From UBA1219 sp045601425 (GTDB lineage: Bacteria > Bacteroidota > Bacteroidia > Bacteroidales > P3), in contig JAZRZP010000043.1 of assembly GCA_045601425.1 (NCBI GenBank), positions 79,044-143,043 on the forward strand: a DNA stretch of 64,000 nucleotides, in the 5' to 3' direction. Below, in pieces: positions 9,384 through 18,450 of the stretch. The translations under genes and the position numbers were made by a program. Position 1 is the stretch's first letter. The number at the start of each line of letters is the position of its first letter. The notes under the pieces were generated by a model. That model had not been told where the DNA came from and did no database searches. It worked only from the letters and a program-made list of their open reading frames with translations.

Positions 9384-9875
9384 TCATTGTTTTTTTACTA
9401 TTGTTTCGAAATCTGTCCGTATGGCTTCGGGTAAAAAGTCGGAGATGTCTTTGCCGAAAGCCAGAAGTTCGCGTACCGCTGATGAACTCAGTATTGAAAG
9501 TTCCGGAACCGAGGAGAAAAACACGGTCTCAATTTCGGGAGCAAGATTCCTGTTTATCATGGCAATGTTCTGTTCGTAGATGAAATCTTGCGAGTTGCGG
9601 ATTCCGCGAATTAAATAGTTGATGTCCATTTGCTTGCAAAAGTCCGTTGTGAGTCCTGAGTAGGTTTCTACGGTTACTTGCGGATATTCTGCGAAAGTTT
9701 TTTCAATCCAGAGTTTCCGTTGTCCGATGGAGAAAAATGACTTTTTTTCGGAGTTGGTGCCGATACCGACAATGATTTGGTCGAAAAGTGGCAGGGCACG
9801 GAGCAGAATGTTTTCGTGACCTTTGGTGATTGGGTCGAAAGACCCTGCGAACAGAGCAGTTTTGCTGTTTTTCAT
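9384..9875 (-). CDS. coaD: Phosphopantetheine adenylyltransferase
   Basis: CoaD catalyses the penultimate step of coenzyme A synthesis, adenylating 4'-phosphopantetheine. The N-terminal nucleotidyltransferase motif GSFDPITKGH (residues 11-20, T-x-G-H) is present, as are LIRGIRNSQDFIYE (near residue 90) and ELSILSSSAVRELLAFG (near residue 125), the ISSS region of the family. At 163 residues the size is normal. It lies six bases after the outer-membrane protein gene and one base before purE. Confidence 0.96.
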   Translation of the reverse strand: MKNSKTALFAGSFDPITKGHENILLRALPLFDQIIVGIGTNSEKKSFFSIGQRKLWIEKTFAEYPQVTVETYSGLTTDFCKQMDINYLIRGIRNSQDFIYEQNIAMINRNLAPEIETVFFSSVPELSILSSSAVRELLAFGKDISDFLPEAIRTDFETIVKKQ

Positions 9876-9881
9876 GGCGTA

Positions 9882-10547
9882 TTATTTACGGTTTCTTGGT
9901 TCTTCATCGTTGAAAACCCATATCAGACGGGCAGTAATGGTATTGCTGTAGGCATCTCGGATCCATATTTTGTCCTCTCCGTTCTGCAGAGTTTCATGAA
10001 AATTCCAGTCTTTTTTTATTGGTGCCATCGAGTATTGGTATCGGAAGTTGAATTTGAGTCCACGCCATATACGGAAACGGATGTCGGCAATGACAGACCA
10101 GTCGTTTTTGGAGTATGCTATATTGAAATCAGGGGAGTATCCGGAACGGCCAGCGGAATAATTTTCCTTCGGGGTTCCAAGCAGACGGCTGTAAGAAAAT
10201 CCTGCGCCGAAAGTCCAGCCACCTTTGGAGTCTGTGAAATGTGCCAGAATCGGAATTTCGATGTACGGCAGAGTTACTTTGTAGTCGAACAGGTCTCCGG
10301 TACGAATGGAGCCTTTGGCTCCGCGTTGGGAAAACATGGCTTCGACGCTCGTGTTCCAGCGTCTTGACTTGTCAAGCGGAATCAGAGCACCTACACTGCC
10401 GGTGAAACCGAACTTTTCGAAGCCGTAAACTTCGTCACCGTCTATTTGTGATGCGTTGCAACCGGCTGTTACAAAGGCTTTTATGTTTTGTGCGACGGCA
10501 AGGTTTACGGCAACCATTGCCAGCATGGCTAAAAAAAATCTCTTCAT
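9882..10547 (-). CDS. Outer-membrane beta-barrel protein (PorT-like fold)
   Basis: The 221-residue protein has a clear signal peptide (about residues 1-20, ending in AVAQ). Repeated amphipathic strands follow, such as GFTGSVGALIPL and LPYIEIPILAHF, as in the outer membrane beta-barrel domain family common in Bacteroidota. A specific role is not visible. It is first in a tight minus-strand run with coaD, purE, a kinase and dCMP deaminase, so it may share their promoter. No convincing TAnnTTTG box was seen upstream. Confidence 0.72.
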   Translation of the reverse strand: MKRFFLAMLAMVAVNLAVAQNIKAFVTAGCNASQIDGDEVYGFEKFGFTGSVGALIPLDKSRRWNTSVEAMFSQRGAKGSIRTGDLFDYKVTLPYIEIPILAHFTDSKGGWTFGAGFSYSRLLGTPKENYSAGRSGYSPDFNIAYSKNDWSVIADIRFRIWRGLKFNFRYQYSMAPIKKDWNFHETLQNGEDKIWIRDAYSNTITARLIWVFNDEEPRNRK

Positions 10548-10613
10548 AGAGTGCTGTTATTTTCCAAGTAACGTTTTTTTTCAGAAAAAAGTATAAGAAG
10601 GTTGCCGTATTGT

Positions 10614-10645
10614 AAAAAAAACGACCCCGCTTGGAGGTCGTTTTT
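10614..10645 (-). terminator. Rho-independent terminator after dsbD
   Basis: The stem AAAAACGACC / GGTCGTTTTT encloses a nine-base loop and lies 9 bp after the dsbD stop. On the minus strand it ends in a T-run. The flanks also allow weak termination in the other direction. Confidence 0.85.
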
Positions 10646-10653
10646 ACGGAATT

Positions 10654-12708
10654 TTATTTCTTGTAATTTTCAAGTCCCTCGTTCAGAAATTTCAGGAATT
10701 TCTGAACATCACGGTCGTATTTGTAGTTTTCCTTGGTGAGGACATTGCCGTCGGCATCGATGAGTACGTAGTAGGGTTGAGCATTCATGTTGAATTGAGT
10801 TTTCTGATAGTTGAGGTTTTTCTTGCCGAGTGTTTTCAGTACTTTGCCGTTCTCATCGGTAACCCATTCGTCTTCAGGTAATTCTATGGTGTTTTCGTCA
10901 GCGTATAGGGCACACATTACAAATTCGTTCTGAAGTGTTTTGCTGGCTTCTTCGTCAGTCCAAACGTAGTGTTCCATTTCGCGGCAGTTGGCACAAGTCT
11001 TGCCTGTAAAGTCGAGGAATATCGGTTTGCCGACTTCCTTGGCATACGCCTTGGCCTCGTTGAGGTCGAAGAAACCGTCGAAACCGGTGGGCAGGTGCAG
11101 TTTGTCGGCGTATTTGCGTTGGGGCAGTGCATTCTGCGAAAGGTCGATGGTGTTGCCGTTTCTGGACGATTTGTAAACTATTTCTTCAATGTTGAAGTCT
11201 TGGGTTTCCATTGGCGGAATGAATCCGGATATGGCTTTTAGCGGTGCACCCCACATTCCCGGTATCATGTATATCACGAAAGCGAAGTCGAGTATGACCA
11301 CGAAGAGCCGTATTACGCCGAGTTCCTTTATTTCACCGTCGCCTTTGAAACGCAGTTTTCCGAGGAGGTAGAAACCGAGCATTGCAAAAATGACTATCCA
11401 GAGAGCGAGGTACACTTCGCGGTCGAGCAGACGCCAGCCGCAGTACAGGTCGGCCATGGAAAGGAATTTGAGACCGAATGCGAGTTCGAGGAAAGCGAAA
11501 GTTACCTTTACCGTGTTGAGCCAATTTCCTGATTTGAGATTTTTCAGTACCGAAGGGAACAAGGCAAGAAGTGTGAAAGGGAGAGCAAAACCGATACCGA
11601 ATCCCAGCATGGTGAGCAGAGAAACGATGCGAGCCGTAGAGCCGGCCGTGGTGAGTCCTATGAGAGCTGCACCGAGGATGGGACCCGTACAGGAAAATGA
11701 TACGAGGACTGTTGTCAATGCTATGAAGAATGGTGCGAGGAAACCGCCCTTGTCGGCTTGGGCATCGCTTTTGTTGACCCATTTTTCGGGCATTTTTATT
11801 TCAAACAGGCCGAAGAAAGAAAGTGAGAAGACAAGGAAGATGATGAAGAATAGCAGGTTCGGAATCCAATGTGTGCCGATGAAATACAGAGCCTCGGGTC
11901 CGAAGCAGAGTGCCAGTACGGCACCGAGAACCGCGAATATGAACACTATGGAGAATCCGAAAATCCATGCCTGACGGCGGTTTTTGCGCTTGTTGTCGCT
12001 GCCGTGCATGAAAAAGTTTACGGTCATGGGTATCATGGGGAATACGCATGGGGTAAACATGGTGATTATTCCTCCGCCCAAGGCGATGAGGAATATCATG
12101 AGCAGAGACTGCTCTTCTTCAGGTTCCTCGCTGGTGGCAACGCTTTCGGAGAGTTGTTCTTCGGTGGAATCGGCAGATACCACGGTGTCAGTGGTGCTGA
12201 CAGTGTCTTCGGTGATTTCTTCGGCAACAGTTCCGTCAACTACTTTTGCCCCTTTTACGTTGAACGAAAAATCAACATCGTCGGGGGGGATGCAGGAACC
12301 GTCGTTGCAGAGTTGGTATGACATGGTTCCGGTTACTTTGAAATCTTTTTCGGTATTGATTTTGATACGTTGCTTGAAAATGACTTTTCCGCTGAACGAG
12401 CGGATGGTGCATTTGAAGAGTTCGTCGTATTCTTCGGTAGGTTTTGGCTCGGTTACATTACCAACGCGGGAATAGTCCTTGCTTTTGGCGAAATTGAAAC
12501 TGATACCTACGGGACCGTCAGGGTCGGTGTGCTGGGAATAGATGTGCCAGCCGCTTTCCAGATTTGCGGTGAATTGCAGAACAGCCTCGTTGTCGCCGGA
12601 CTGTTGCGTTACTTTGAAATCCCATTTGACAGGGTTTTGATTTTGTGCGTAACTTGCAGTGAATAAAAATGTTGCAAGCAGTAGAATTGCAAATTTCTTG
12701 AGGTTCAT
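10654..12708 (-). CDS. dsbD: Thiol:disulfide interchange protein DsbD
   Basis: DsbD carries electrons from cytoplasmic thioredoxin across the inner membrane to periplasmic thiol partners. The 684 residues show the full three-part layout: a signal peptide ending in SYAQ, an N-terminal immunoglobulin-like DsbD-alpha domain (about 25-150), an acidic Ser/Thr/Glu-rich linker (about 155-200), about eight membrane helices (about 200-480), and a C-terminal thioredoxin fold with the redox pair in KTCANCREMEH near residue 568. The transmembrane part keeps the Pro/Cys-containing MFTPCVFPMIP and SFSCTGP segments. It is monocistronic, with its own promoter and terminator. Confidence 0.95.
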   Translation of the reverse strand: MNLKKFAILLLATFLFTASYAQNQNPVKWDFKVTQQSGDNEAVLQFTANLESGWHIYSQHTDPDGPVGISFNFAKSKDYSRVGNVTEPKPTEEYDELFKCTIRSFSGKVIFKQRIKINTEKDFKVTGTMSYQLCNDGSCIPPDDVDFSFNVKGAKVVDGTVAEEITEDTVSTTDTVVSADSTEEQLSESVATSEEPEEEQSLLMIFLIALGGGIITMFTPCVFPMIPMTVNFFMHGSDNKRKNRRQAWIFGFSIVFIFAVLGAVLALCFGPEALYFIGTHWIPNLLFFIIFLVFSLSFFGLFEIKMPEKWVNKSDAQADKGGFLAPFFIALTTVLVSFSCTGPILGAALIGLTTAGSTARIVSLLTMLGFGIGFALPFTLLALFPSVLKNLKSGNWLNTVKVTFAFLELAFGLKFLSMADLYCGWRLLDREVYLALWIVIFAMLGFYLLGKLRFKGDGEIKELGVIRLFVVILDFAFVIYMIPGMWGAPLKAISGFIPPMETQDFNIEEIVYKSSRNGNTIDLSQNALPQRKYADKLHLPTGFDGFFDLNEAKAYAKEVGKPIFLDFTGKTCANCREMEHYVWTDEEASKTLQNEFVMCALYADENTIELPEDEWVTDENGKVLKTLGKKNLNYQKTQFNMNAQPYYVLIDADGNVLTKENYKYDRDVQKFLKFLNEGLENYKK

Positions 12709-12737
12709 GTTGCTATAATTTTTATTTTAAAGGAATT

Positions 12738-12770
12738 GCAAAGATACGAAAAAAAAACGACTCCGGCAAA
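12738..12770 (-). promoter_or_regulatory. Promoter of dsbD
   Basis: A Bacteroidota-type promoter reads on the minus strand as TTTG (12767-12770), a 20-base spacer, then TATCTTTG ending at 12739. It lies about 30 bp upstream of the dsbD start codon at 12708. Confidence 0.82.
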
Positions 12771-12787
12771 TTTTTTTGAGAGGGTGC

Positions 12788-12821
12788 AAAAAAAAAATCC
12801 TTCCGCTGATGTGGAAGGATT
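12788..12821 (-). terminator. Rho-independent terminator after the DUF1846 gene
   Basis: A 9-bp stem, AATCCTTCC (12796-12804) with its complement at 12813-12821, has an eight-base loop. On the minus strand it is followed by an uninterrupted T-run. It lies 21 bp beyond the stop codon at 12843. Confidence 0.87.
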
Positions 12822-12842
12822 CTGAAGTATGGAGAATTTCCG

Positions 12843-14306
12843 TTATTTCTTGCGTATCGGTTCGCAGGTGAGTCCGATGCCGAGTTTCTTGAATATTTTC
12901 CTGTCCACTTCGCTGAGCATTACGGTTGTGTGAACCTGACATCCGTCGAGTTGCGGGAGACATTCAAGGGCTTTGCGGCAGTTTTCGTCGTTCAGGCTGA
13001 GCATGGAGAGTGCAACGAGGACTTCGTCGGTGTGCAGGCGTGGGTTGTGGCCGTGCAGGAATGAGACTTTGGTTTTCTGTATCGGCTCAATCATGTTCTG
13101 AGGTATGAGTTTAACGTCGTGGTCAATGCCGGCGAGATATTTTGTGGCATTGAGTATGAGCGCGGCACTCGGTCCGAGCAGAGGCGATGTCTTTGCAGTG
13201 ATAATCGTTCCGTCGGAAAGTTCTATCGCAGAAGCCGGTACGTTGCAGAGTTCTTTCTTGTTGCGAGCTTCGACAACGGTTCTGCGGTCTTCGGGTCTGA
13301 TTTTTGCCTGTTTCATCAGGAGAGAAATCTTGTTGACCTCGTTCTCGGTGCTTTTGCCGTCGGCGAAGTTGCATAGGGCGGTGAAGTAGCGGCGTATGAT
13401 TTCGTCTTTGGAAGCCTGACAGCAGGTTTCGTCGTCGGAGATGCAGTACCCGGCCATGTTCACTCCCATGTCGGTGGGCGATTTGTACGGGTTTTCACCG
13501 TATATGCCTTCGAATATGGCGTTGAGAACCGGAAATATTTCAATGTCGCGGTTGTAGTTCACTGCGGTCTCGCCGTAGGCTTCAAGATGGAACGGGTCAA
13601 TCATGTTCACGTCGTTGAGGTCGGCAGTGGCGGCTTCGTAAGCTACGTTTACGGGGTGTTTCAGAGGCAGGTTCCAGATGGGGAAGGTTTCGAATTTCGC
13701 ATACCCGGCTTTCACGCCGCGCATGTTTTCCTGATACAGCTGGCTGAGGCATACGGCCATCTTTCCGCTTCCGGGACCCGGAGCGGTGACGACAACGAGG
13801 GGTCGTGTGGTTTCCACATAGTCGTTCTTGCCGAACCCGTCTTCCGAATCGATGAGGTCGACATTGGTTGGATAGCCTTCGATTGTGTGATGGTAGTAAA
13901 CTTTGATGCCCATCCGTTCGAGACGGTTGCGGTAGGCTACAGCGCTGGCCTGACCGTTGAAGTGGGTGATGACTACTGAACCGACCATCAGACCGCGGCT
14001 GAGAAATTCGTCGCGGAGCCGCAGCACGTCAACATCGTAGGTGATGCCCAAATCGCCGCGGACTTTGTTTTTTTCGATATCGACTGCGCTGATGACGATG
14101 ACTATTTCGGAATCGTCCTTCAGCTGGAGAAGCATTTTCAGCTTAATGTCGGGTTCGAAACCGGGCAGAACTCTGCTCGCATGGAAATCGTCGAATAGTT
14201 TTCCTCCGAATTCAAGGTACAGTTTGTCGCCGAATTTTGAAATCCGGTCCTTGATGTGTTTCGATTGAATTGCCAAGTACTTTTCGCTGTTAAAACCTTT
14301 TTTCAT
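12843..14306 (-). CDS. DUF1846 family protein
   Basis: The 487-residue cytoplasmic protein matches DUF1846 in length and sequence, with the N-terminal MKKGFNSEKYLAIQSKHI and a P-loop-like APGPGSGKMAVCLSQLY segment near residue 175. The GPGSGK stretch suggests nucleotide or phosphate binding, and family structures show a kinase-like core, but no reaction is established. Further family marks are a Cys-containing CISDDETCCQASKDEI stretch and the histidine-rich SFLHGHNPRLHTDEV near residue 425. It is monocistronic, with a TATTTTTG box upstream and a hairpin terminator downstream. Confidence 0.85.
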   Translation of the reverse strand: MKKGFNSEKYLAIQSKHIKDRISKFGDKLYLEFGGKLFDDFHASRVLPGFEPDIKLKMLLQLKDDSEIVIVISAVDIEKNKVRGDLGITYDVDVLRLRDEFLSRGLMVGSVVITHFNGQASAVAYRNRLERMGIKVYYHHTIEGYPTNVDLIDSEDGFGKNDYVETTRPLVVVTAPGPGSGKMAVCLSQLYQENMRGVKAGYAKFETFPIWNLPLKHPVNVAYEAATADLNDVNMIDPFHLEAYGETAVNYNRDIEIFPVLNAIFEGIYGENPYKSPTDMGVNMAGYCISDDETCCQASKDEIIRRYFTALCNFADGKSTENEVNKISLLMKQAKIRPEDRRTVVEARNKKELCNVPASAIELSDGTIITAKTSPLLGPSAALILNATKYLAGIDHDVKLIPQNMIEPIQKTKVSFLHGHNPRLHTDEVLVALSMLSLNDENCRKALECLPQLDGCQVHTTVMLSEVDRKIFKKLGIGLTCEPIRKK

Positions 14307-14334
14307 AATAGTAAGTGTCAGTAAAATTAAGTTT

Positions 14335-14343
14335 GCAAAAATA
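14335..14343 (-). promoter_or_regulatory. Probable -7 box of the DUF1846 gene
   Basis: TATTTTTGC on the minus strand lies 29 bp upstream of the start at 14306 and fits TAnnTTTG. No exact TTTG was found at the usual spacing, so only the -7 element is supported. Confidence 0.55.
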
Positions 14344-14503
14344 CGTTTTTTTTTTGATTTTGAGAAAATTTTTGTAAATTTTTCTTGAGAAGCAATGCTT
14401 TACATTTTCTGAAAAACATGGCTGTCGGCAAAAAAAAGCATCCGCGAAACACAATTTTTTCAGACTTATAAAGTTTTACTATCCGAGAATTTCGGGAAGA
14501 ACG

Positions 14504-15271
14504 ATGAAAATAACTTTTTTAGGTACGGGAACTTCGCAGGGTGTGCCTGTAATTGCCTGCGGCTGTAAAGTGTGCAGGTCATCGGACTTGCACGACAAGC
14601 GGCTCAGGACATCAGCGCTTGTCGAAGTCGGAGGTAAAAACATCCTCATCGACATCGGTCCCGATTTCAGGGAACAGATGCTTCGTACCGGTACGTCGCA
14701 CATCGACGCGATACTCGTCACGCACCCTCACCGCGACCATGTGGCAGGTCTTGACGACATACGTTCTTTCAATCATGTGCAGGGTTGTGCCATGGAGATT
14801 TTCGGCCGCCAGAGCACCATCGATGCCTTGATACATGACTACGCCTATGTGTTTGAACCGCACGAGTTCAAGGGCTGGCCGGAGGCAAACCTCAATGTCG
14901 TGGGCAAGGATTGTCCGTTTTCTGTTGCCGGAGGCATTGAAGTCGTCCCGATTGCCGCGATGCACAAGGACATGCCGATTTTCGGCTACAGAATAGGTTA
15001 TTTGACGTACATCACCGATGCCAATTTCATTCCGGAGGAGGAATTTGAAAAACTTGCAGGTACTAAACTGCTGGTGATAAACGCCCTGTGTAAGGAAAAA
15101 CATTTTTCGCACTATTCTCTCCCCGAAGCTTTGGAAACGATAGCGAAAATCAGTCCGCAAAAGGCATATATAACGCACCTTAGCCACCAGATGGGTTTTT
15201 ACGAAGAGGTGGAAAAAGAATTGCCCCCGAATGTGCATTTGGCATACGATGGACTTACAGTAATTTTATAA
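14504..15271 (+). CDS. MBL-fold metal-dependent hydrolase
   Basis: The 255-residue metallo-beta-lactamase-fold protein has the metal-binding motif THPHRDHVAG (HxHxDH, near residue 75), a downstream metal-ligand aspartate in YITDANFIPEEE, and a C-terminal histidine in YITHLSHQMGF. The N-terminal FLGTGTSQGVPVIACGCKVC is typical of the PhnP/tRNase Z-like branch, which includes phosphodiesterases. The substrate cannot be assigned. It is followed after 10 bp by a glycosyltransferase gene, so the two are probably co-transcribed. Confidence 0.88.
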   Translation: MKITFLGTGTSQGVPVIACGCKVCRSSDLHDKRLRTSALVEVGGKNILIDIGPDFREQMLRTGTSHIDAILVTHPHRDHVAGLDDIRSFNHVQGCAMEIFGRQSTIDALIHDYAYVFEPHEFKGWPEANLNVVGKDCPFSVAGGIEVVPIAAMHKDMPIFGYRIGYLTYITDANFIPEEEFEKLAGTKLLVINALCKEKHFSHYSLPEALETIAKISPQKAYITHLSHQMGFYEEVEKELPPNVHLAYDGLTVIL

Positions 15272-15281
15272 TCAGTGCTTT

Positions 15282-16403
15282 ATGACAGAACAACATTTGC
15301 ATATAGTGGCCTTTGATGTGCCTTATCCAGCTAATTACGGTGGGGTAATCGACATCTATTACAGGATGCTGAATCTTGCGAAAGCCGGTGTCAGGATACA
15401 TCTCCACTGCTTTGCCTACGGCAGGGGAGAGGCTCCGGAACTGAAGGACATCTGTCACTCGGTGTTCTACTACAGTCGCGACACTTCGCTGAAAAACCTT
15501 TTTAAGAAGAAACCGTATATTGTCTGCTCTCGCGACAGCAAAGTATTGAAGGACAGACTTCTGGAAGATGATTATCCGATTCTGCTCGAAGGGCTGCACT
15601 GCACTTCGGTTTTGGAAGATCCGCGTTTTGAAGGCAGAAACATCATCGTACGGACGCACAACATCGAGCATGAATATTACGAACAGCTTTCGCAGCAGGA
15701 GTACGCTCTTCTAAAAAGGAAATACCTGAAATCGGAGTCCGGGAAATTGAAGAATTACGAGAATATTCTCTCTAAAGCTACATCAATTGCTGCCATAAAC
15801 AGGAACGATGCTGATTATTTTCTGAAAAAATACCCACAAACGGTGCTGATACCGTCAAACCACAAATACGACAGAGTTTCGTCGTTTTTGGGAATGGGTC
15901 GGTACATATTTTACCATGCAAATCTTTCGGTGCCGGAAAATTATGTTGCAGCCGAATGGCTCATAAACAACGTGTTTTCAAAAACCGACTTGCCGGTGAG
16001 AATGGCAGGAAAGAACCCTCCGAAACATCTTAAAAATCTTGTTGCCCGTTACGCAAACATCGAACTCCAGCAGAATCCTTCCGATGAGGAAATGGAACTG
16101 CTCTTGCAAAACGCTCACATTGTCGTTCTATATACCAATCAGTCTACGGGTCTGAAACTGAAATTGCTCAACACTCTGTTCTCGGCACGGTTCTGCTTGG
16201 TGAATGGTAAAATGGTGGCAGGAACCGGTCTTGACTCACTTTGTGAAATAGCTGACACACCCGAAGAAATGTTGAAAAAAATACATTCCTTGAGCAAGGA
16301 GGCTTTTACGGAAAGCGAAATCGAAAAACGGGAGCTGAAACTTTCGGACAGCTACTCGAACAGACTCAATGTCAGCCGTTGGATAAGGCTCATTGAAAAA
16401 TGA
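15282..16403 (+). CDS. Glycosyltransferase, GT-B fold (GT4-like)
   Basis: The 373-residue protein opens with HIVAFDVPYPANYGGVIDIYYR, the donor-proximal N-terminal start of many GT4 transferases. It carries an IIVRTHNIEHEYY segment near residue 128 and a C-terminal TGLKLKLLNTL helix of the sugar-nucleotide-binding half. No signal peptide or membrane helix is visible. It probably acts on a cell-surface glycan, but sugar and acceptor are unknown. It is the second gene after the MBL hydrolase and converges on tsaD. Confidence 0.82.
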   Translation: MTEQHLHIVAFDVPYPANYGGVIDIYYRMLNLAKAGVRIHLHCFAYGRGEAPELKDICHSVFYYSRDTSLKNLFKKKPYIVCSRDSKVLKDRLLEDDYPILLEGLHCTSVLEDPRFEGRNIIVRTHNIEHEYYEQLSQQEYALLKRKYLKSESGKLKNYENILSKATSIAAINRNDADYFLKKYPQTVLIPSNHKYDRVSSFLGMGRYIFYHANLSVPENYVAAEWLINNVFSKTDLPVRMAGKNPPKHLKNLVARYANIELQQNPSDEEMELLLQNAHIVVLYTNQSTGLKLKLLNTLFSARFCLVNGKMVAGTGLDSLCEIADTPEEMLKKIHSLSKEAFTESEIEKRELKLSDSYSNRLNVSRWIRLIEK

Positions 16404-16478
16404 CAATCTGAGGAATCAGCACAAGGAACACTTCCCTGAAGATGAAAAGAATATCGGCTTTGCAGTAATACCGGTATT

Positions 16479-17483
16479 TTATCTGGTGAACGGTTTTACC
16501 GAAATGTCGGCAAAATCATTGTTCAAATATTTGAAATATCCGGCAATACCCACCATGGCGGCATTGTCGGTGCAGAACTGGAACTTGGGTATGAATACGT
16601 CCCAGTGGTGTTTTTGTCCGAGTTGCAGCAGATTGTCCCGCAGGTAAGAATTGGCCGATACGCCTCCGGCAATGGCAACTTGGCGTACTCCGGTCTTGTT
16701 CATGGCCTTGGTGAGTTTCTTCAGCAGAAACGAAACGATGGTATGTTGGACAGATGCACAGAGGTCGTTTTTGTTTTCTTCGATGAAATCGGGATTTTCA
16801 GCAATTCTGTCGCGGAGGAAATAAAGGAATGAGGTCTTTATTCCGCTGAAACTATAGTTGAACTCCGGTATGTTTGGGGTGGCGAAACTGAAAGCCAGAG
16901 GGTTGCCCTCTTTGGCAAGCCTGTCGATGACTGGGCCGCCGGGGTAGCCGAGATCCATGATTTTTGCAGCCTTGTCTATGGCTTCACCGGCCGCATCGTC
17001 GATGGTACTGCCGAGTATTTCCATTTCAAAATGGCTTTTAAGCAGAATTATTTGTGTGTGTCCGCCCGAAACCAACAGGCAGATGAACGGGAACTGTGGA
17101 ATCCGGCTTTCGTCGTTTTCCCTGATGAAATGCGACAGCACGTGGGCTTGCAGGTGGTTTACCTCGATGAGAGGAATGCCGAGTGCCTGTGCAAAGCTTT
17201 TCGCAAACGAAACACCGACAAGCAGCGAACCGAGCAGTCCGGGACCGCGGGTGAATGCCACGGCGTCGATTTGGAATTTTTTGATGCCGGCATTTTTTAT
17301 TGCCGTGTCCACCACGGGAATTATGTTCTGCTGGTGTGCCCGCGATGCGAGTTCGGGAACAACGCCTCCGTATTGCGTGTGTACGGCCTGACTTGCGATT
17401 ACGTTCGACAGTATACGGTCGTTGTGCAGAACTGCGGCCGAAGTGTCATCGCACGAGGATTCTATTGCTAAAATTATCGACAT
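16479..17483 (-). CDS. tsaD: tRNA t6A37 threonylcarbamoyltransferase TsaD
   Basis: TsaD transfers the threonylcarbamoyl group to A37 of ANN-decoding tRNAs, together with TsaB and TsaE. Family marks are LAIESSCDDTSAA at the N-terminus, the metal-binding histidines in VNHLQAHVLSHF (near residue 110), LLVSGGHTQI, and GGVSANSYLR near residue 270. I chose the ATG at 17483, giving 334 residues. The longer frame to 17537 would translate through the terminator of the upstream gene and adds no family sequence. No clear promoter box is present, so read-through from the lipoprotein gene is possible. Confidence 0.95.
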   Translation of the reverse strand: MSIILAIESSCDDTSAAVLHNDRILSNVIASQAVHTQYGGVVPELASRAHQQNIIPVVDTAIKNAGIKKFQIDAVAFTRGPGLLGSLLVGVSFAKSFAQALGIPLIEVNHLQAHVLSHFIRENDESRIPQFPFICLLVSGGHTQIILLKSHFEMEILGSTIDDAAGEAIDKAAKIMDLGYPGGPVIDRLAKEGNPLAFSFATPNIPEFNYSFSGIKTSFLYFLRDRIAENPDFIEENKNDLCASVQHTIVSFLLKKLTKAMNKTGVRQVAIAGGVSANSYLRDNLLQLGQKHHWDVFIPKFQFCTDNAAMVGIAGYFKYLNNDFADISVKPFTR

Positions 17484-17497
17484 CTCAAAAAAACTAT

Positions 17498-17533
17498 ACA
17501 AAAAAGACAGGCATGAAACGCCTGTCTTTTTTT
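17498..17533 (-). terminator. Rho-independent terminator after the lipoprotein gene
   Basis: The stem AAAAAGACAGGC (17501-17512) pairs with GCCTGTCTTTTT (17520-17531) around a seven-base loop. It lies between the lipoprotein stop (17550) and the tsaD start, which excludes the longer tsaD frame. Confidence 0.9.
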
Positions 17534-17549
17534 GCAAATGAATCGAAAT

Positions 17550-18011
17550 TTATTTCTTGTTCAATCTGTTGGCAAGTGCATTTGCACCTTCTTTCAAGGC
17601 TTTTTCGCCAGCGTCTTTTGCAGCAGCTGTAGCTTTTTCCTTGATACATTTGTTGTATTCGGCTTTCATTTCTTTCTGGAAATCAGTGTCGTTCTGGTAA
17701 GCGGCGTAAGTCTGATTCAAGATAGCTTTGAAGCAAGCTTCAACAGAAGCTGCGTCTTTTTTGTAGCAGTTGCATTTTGCCTGACCAGCTTCGCGAGCTT
17801 TGCTCAGGATTTCGCTTTTGTCAGCTTTTGCTGCTTCAGGTTCAGCTGTCGTTGCTACAACTTCTTCTTCTGCAACGGGTTCTTCTTCTACAACGGGTTC
17901 TTCTACAACGGGAGTTGTGTCTTCAGTGGCTTCAGGGGTGTTGTTACCGCAAGATACAGCCATAAATGCTACAAAGAGAGCACTGCTTAAAAATAAAACG
18001 GTTTTTTTCAT
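17550..18011 (-). CDS. Hypothetical lipoprotein with acidic Val/Glu/Pro linker
   Basis: The 153-residue protein has a lipoprotein signal peptide ending in FMAVSC with Cys at about 21. A low-complexity linker of repeated PVVEE/PVAEEE units follows (about residues 34-60). The rest is a soluble, Ala/Lys-rich, helical domain containing a short KCNCYKK cysteine pair. The family is not recognised. The linker suggests a surface or periplasmic domain tethered to the membrane. It is monocistronic with a TACCTTTG promoter box and a strong terminator, which suggests considerable expression. Confidence 0.75.
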   Translation of the reverse strand: MKKTVLFLSSALFVAFMAVSCGNNTPEATEDTTPVVEEPVVEEEPVAEEEVVATTAEPEAAKADKSEILSKAREAGQAKCNCYKKDAASVEACFKAILNQTYAAYQNDTDFQKEMKAEYNKCIKEKATAAAKDAGEKALKEGANALANRLNKK

Positions 18012-18064
18012 TTTTTTTTTTAATTTTAAATTGTTTTATATGATTTTCTTTTCGTTTTCGGGGT

Positions 18065-18073
18065 GCAAAGGTA
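18065..18073 (-). promoter_or_regulatory. -7 box of the lipoprotein gene
   Basis: TACCTTTGC on the minus strand fits TAnnTTTG and lies 54 bp upstream of the start at 18011, in a very AT-rich leader. No exact TTTG was found at the expected -33 position. Confidence 0.65.
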
Positions 18074-18181
18074 CTAATATTTTTTTAATTTTGATGATAA
18101 TTTTTGTATTTTTTTTTATATTACTGATTGCCAATGTGTTATTGCTGGCATTTTTGCTATTTCCGGATAAATATTCTGCTG

Positions 18182-18217
18182 AAAAAAGAGAAAGGACTCC
18201 GTTTTTTGGAGTCCTTT
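18182..18217 (-). terminator. Rho-independent terminator after the ferredoxin gene
   Basis: A perfect 10-bp stem, AAAGGACTCC with its complement (18191-18200 and 18208-18217), has a T-rich loop and is followed on the minus strand by a T-rich tail. It lies 32 bp beyond the ferredoxin stop. Confidence 0.88.
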
Positions 18218-18249
18218 CGTTTTCTCTTTTGTGTAATGATTAAAAATCA

Positions 18250-18417
18250 TTATTCAGCGCTGATTGCACCAGTCGGGCAAACGTCGGCACAAGTACCGCA
18301 TTCTGCACATTTTTCTGGGTCAATTTTGTAGATGTCGCCTTCAGAAATTGCTCCAACGGGGCATTCTCCGATGCAAGTTCCACAAGCTGCACAATCGTCA
18401 GAAATTTTGTAAGCCAT
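18250..18417 (-). CDS. 2[4Fe-4S] ferredoxin
   Basis: This short gene encodes 55 residues starting MAYKISDDC and ending GAISAE. It has two cluster motifs of the form CxxCxxCxxxCP, CAACGTCIGECP (residues 9-20) and CAECGTCADVCP (residues 37-48), so it is a clostridial-type two-cluster ferredoxin. It is a low-potential electron carrier and the natural partner of the PFOR (57133-60675) and Rnf (29642-34099) encoded here. It has its own TATCTTTG box and strong terminator, as expected for an abundant protein. Confidence 0.95.
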   Translation of the reverse strand: MAYKISDDCAACGTCIGECPVGAISEGDIYKIDPEKCAECGTCADVCPTGAISAE

Positions 18418-18450
18418 AATGTTCTTTTTTTATTGGTTAATAATTATCTT

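Noticed and set aside
17484..17537. Upstream extension of tsaD
   Set aside because: It would translate a strong terminator hairpin and adds nothing in common with TsaD proteins.
17860..17935. Short TTCTTCTACAACGGG-like DNA repeats
   Set aside because: They encode the acidic Val/Glu/Pro linker of the lipoprotein, so they are coding low complexity rather than a CRISPR or mobile repeat.
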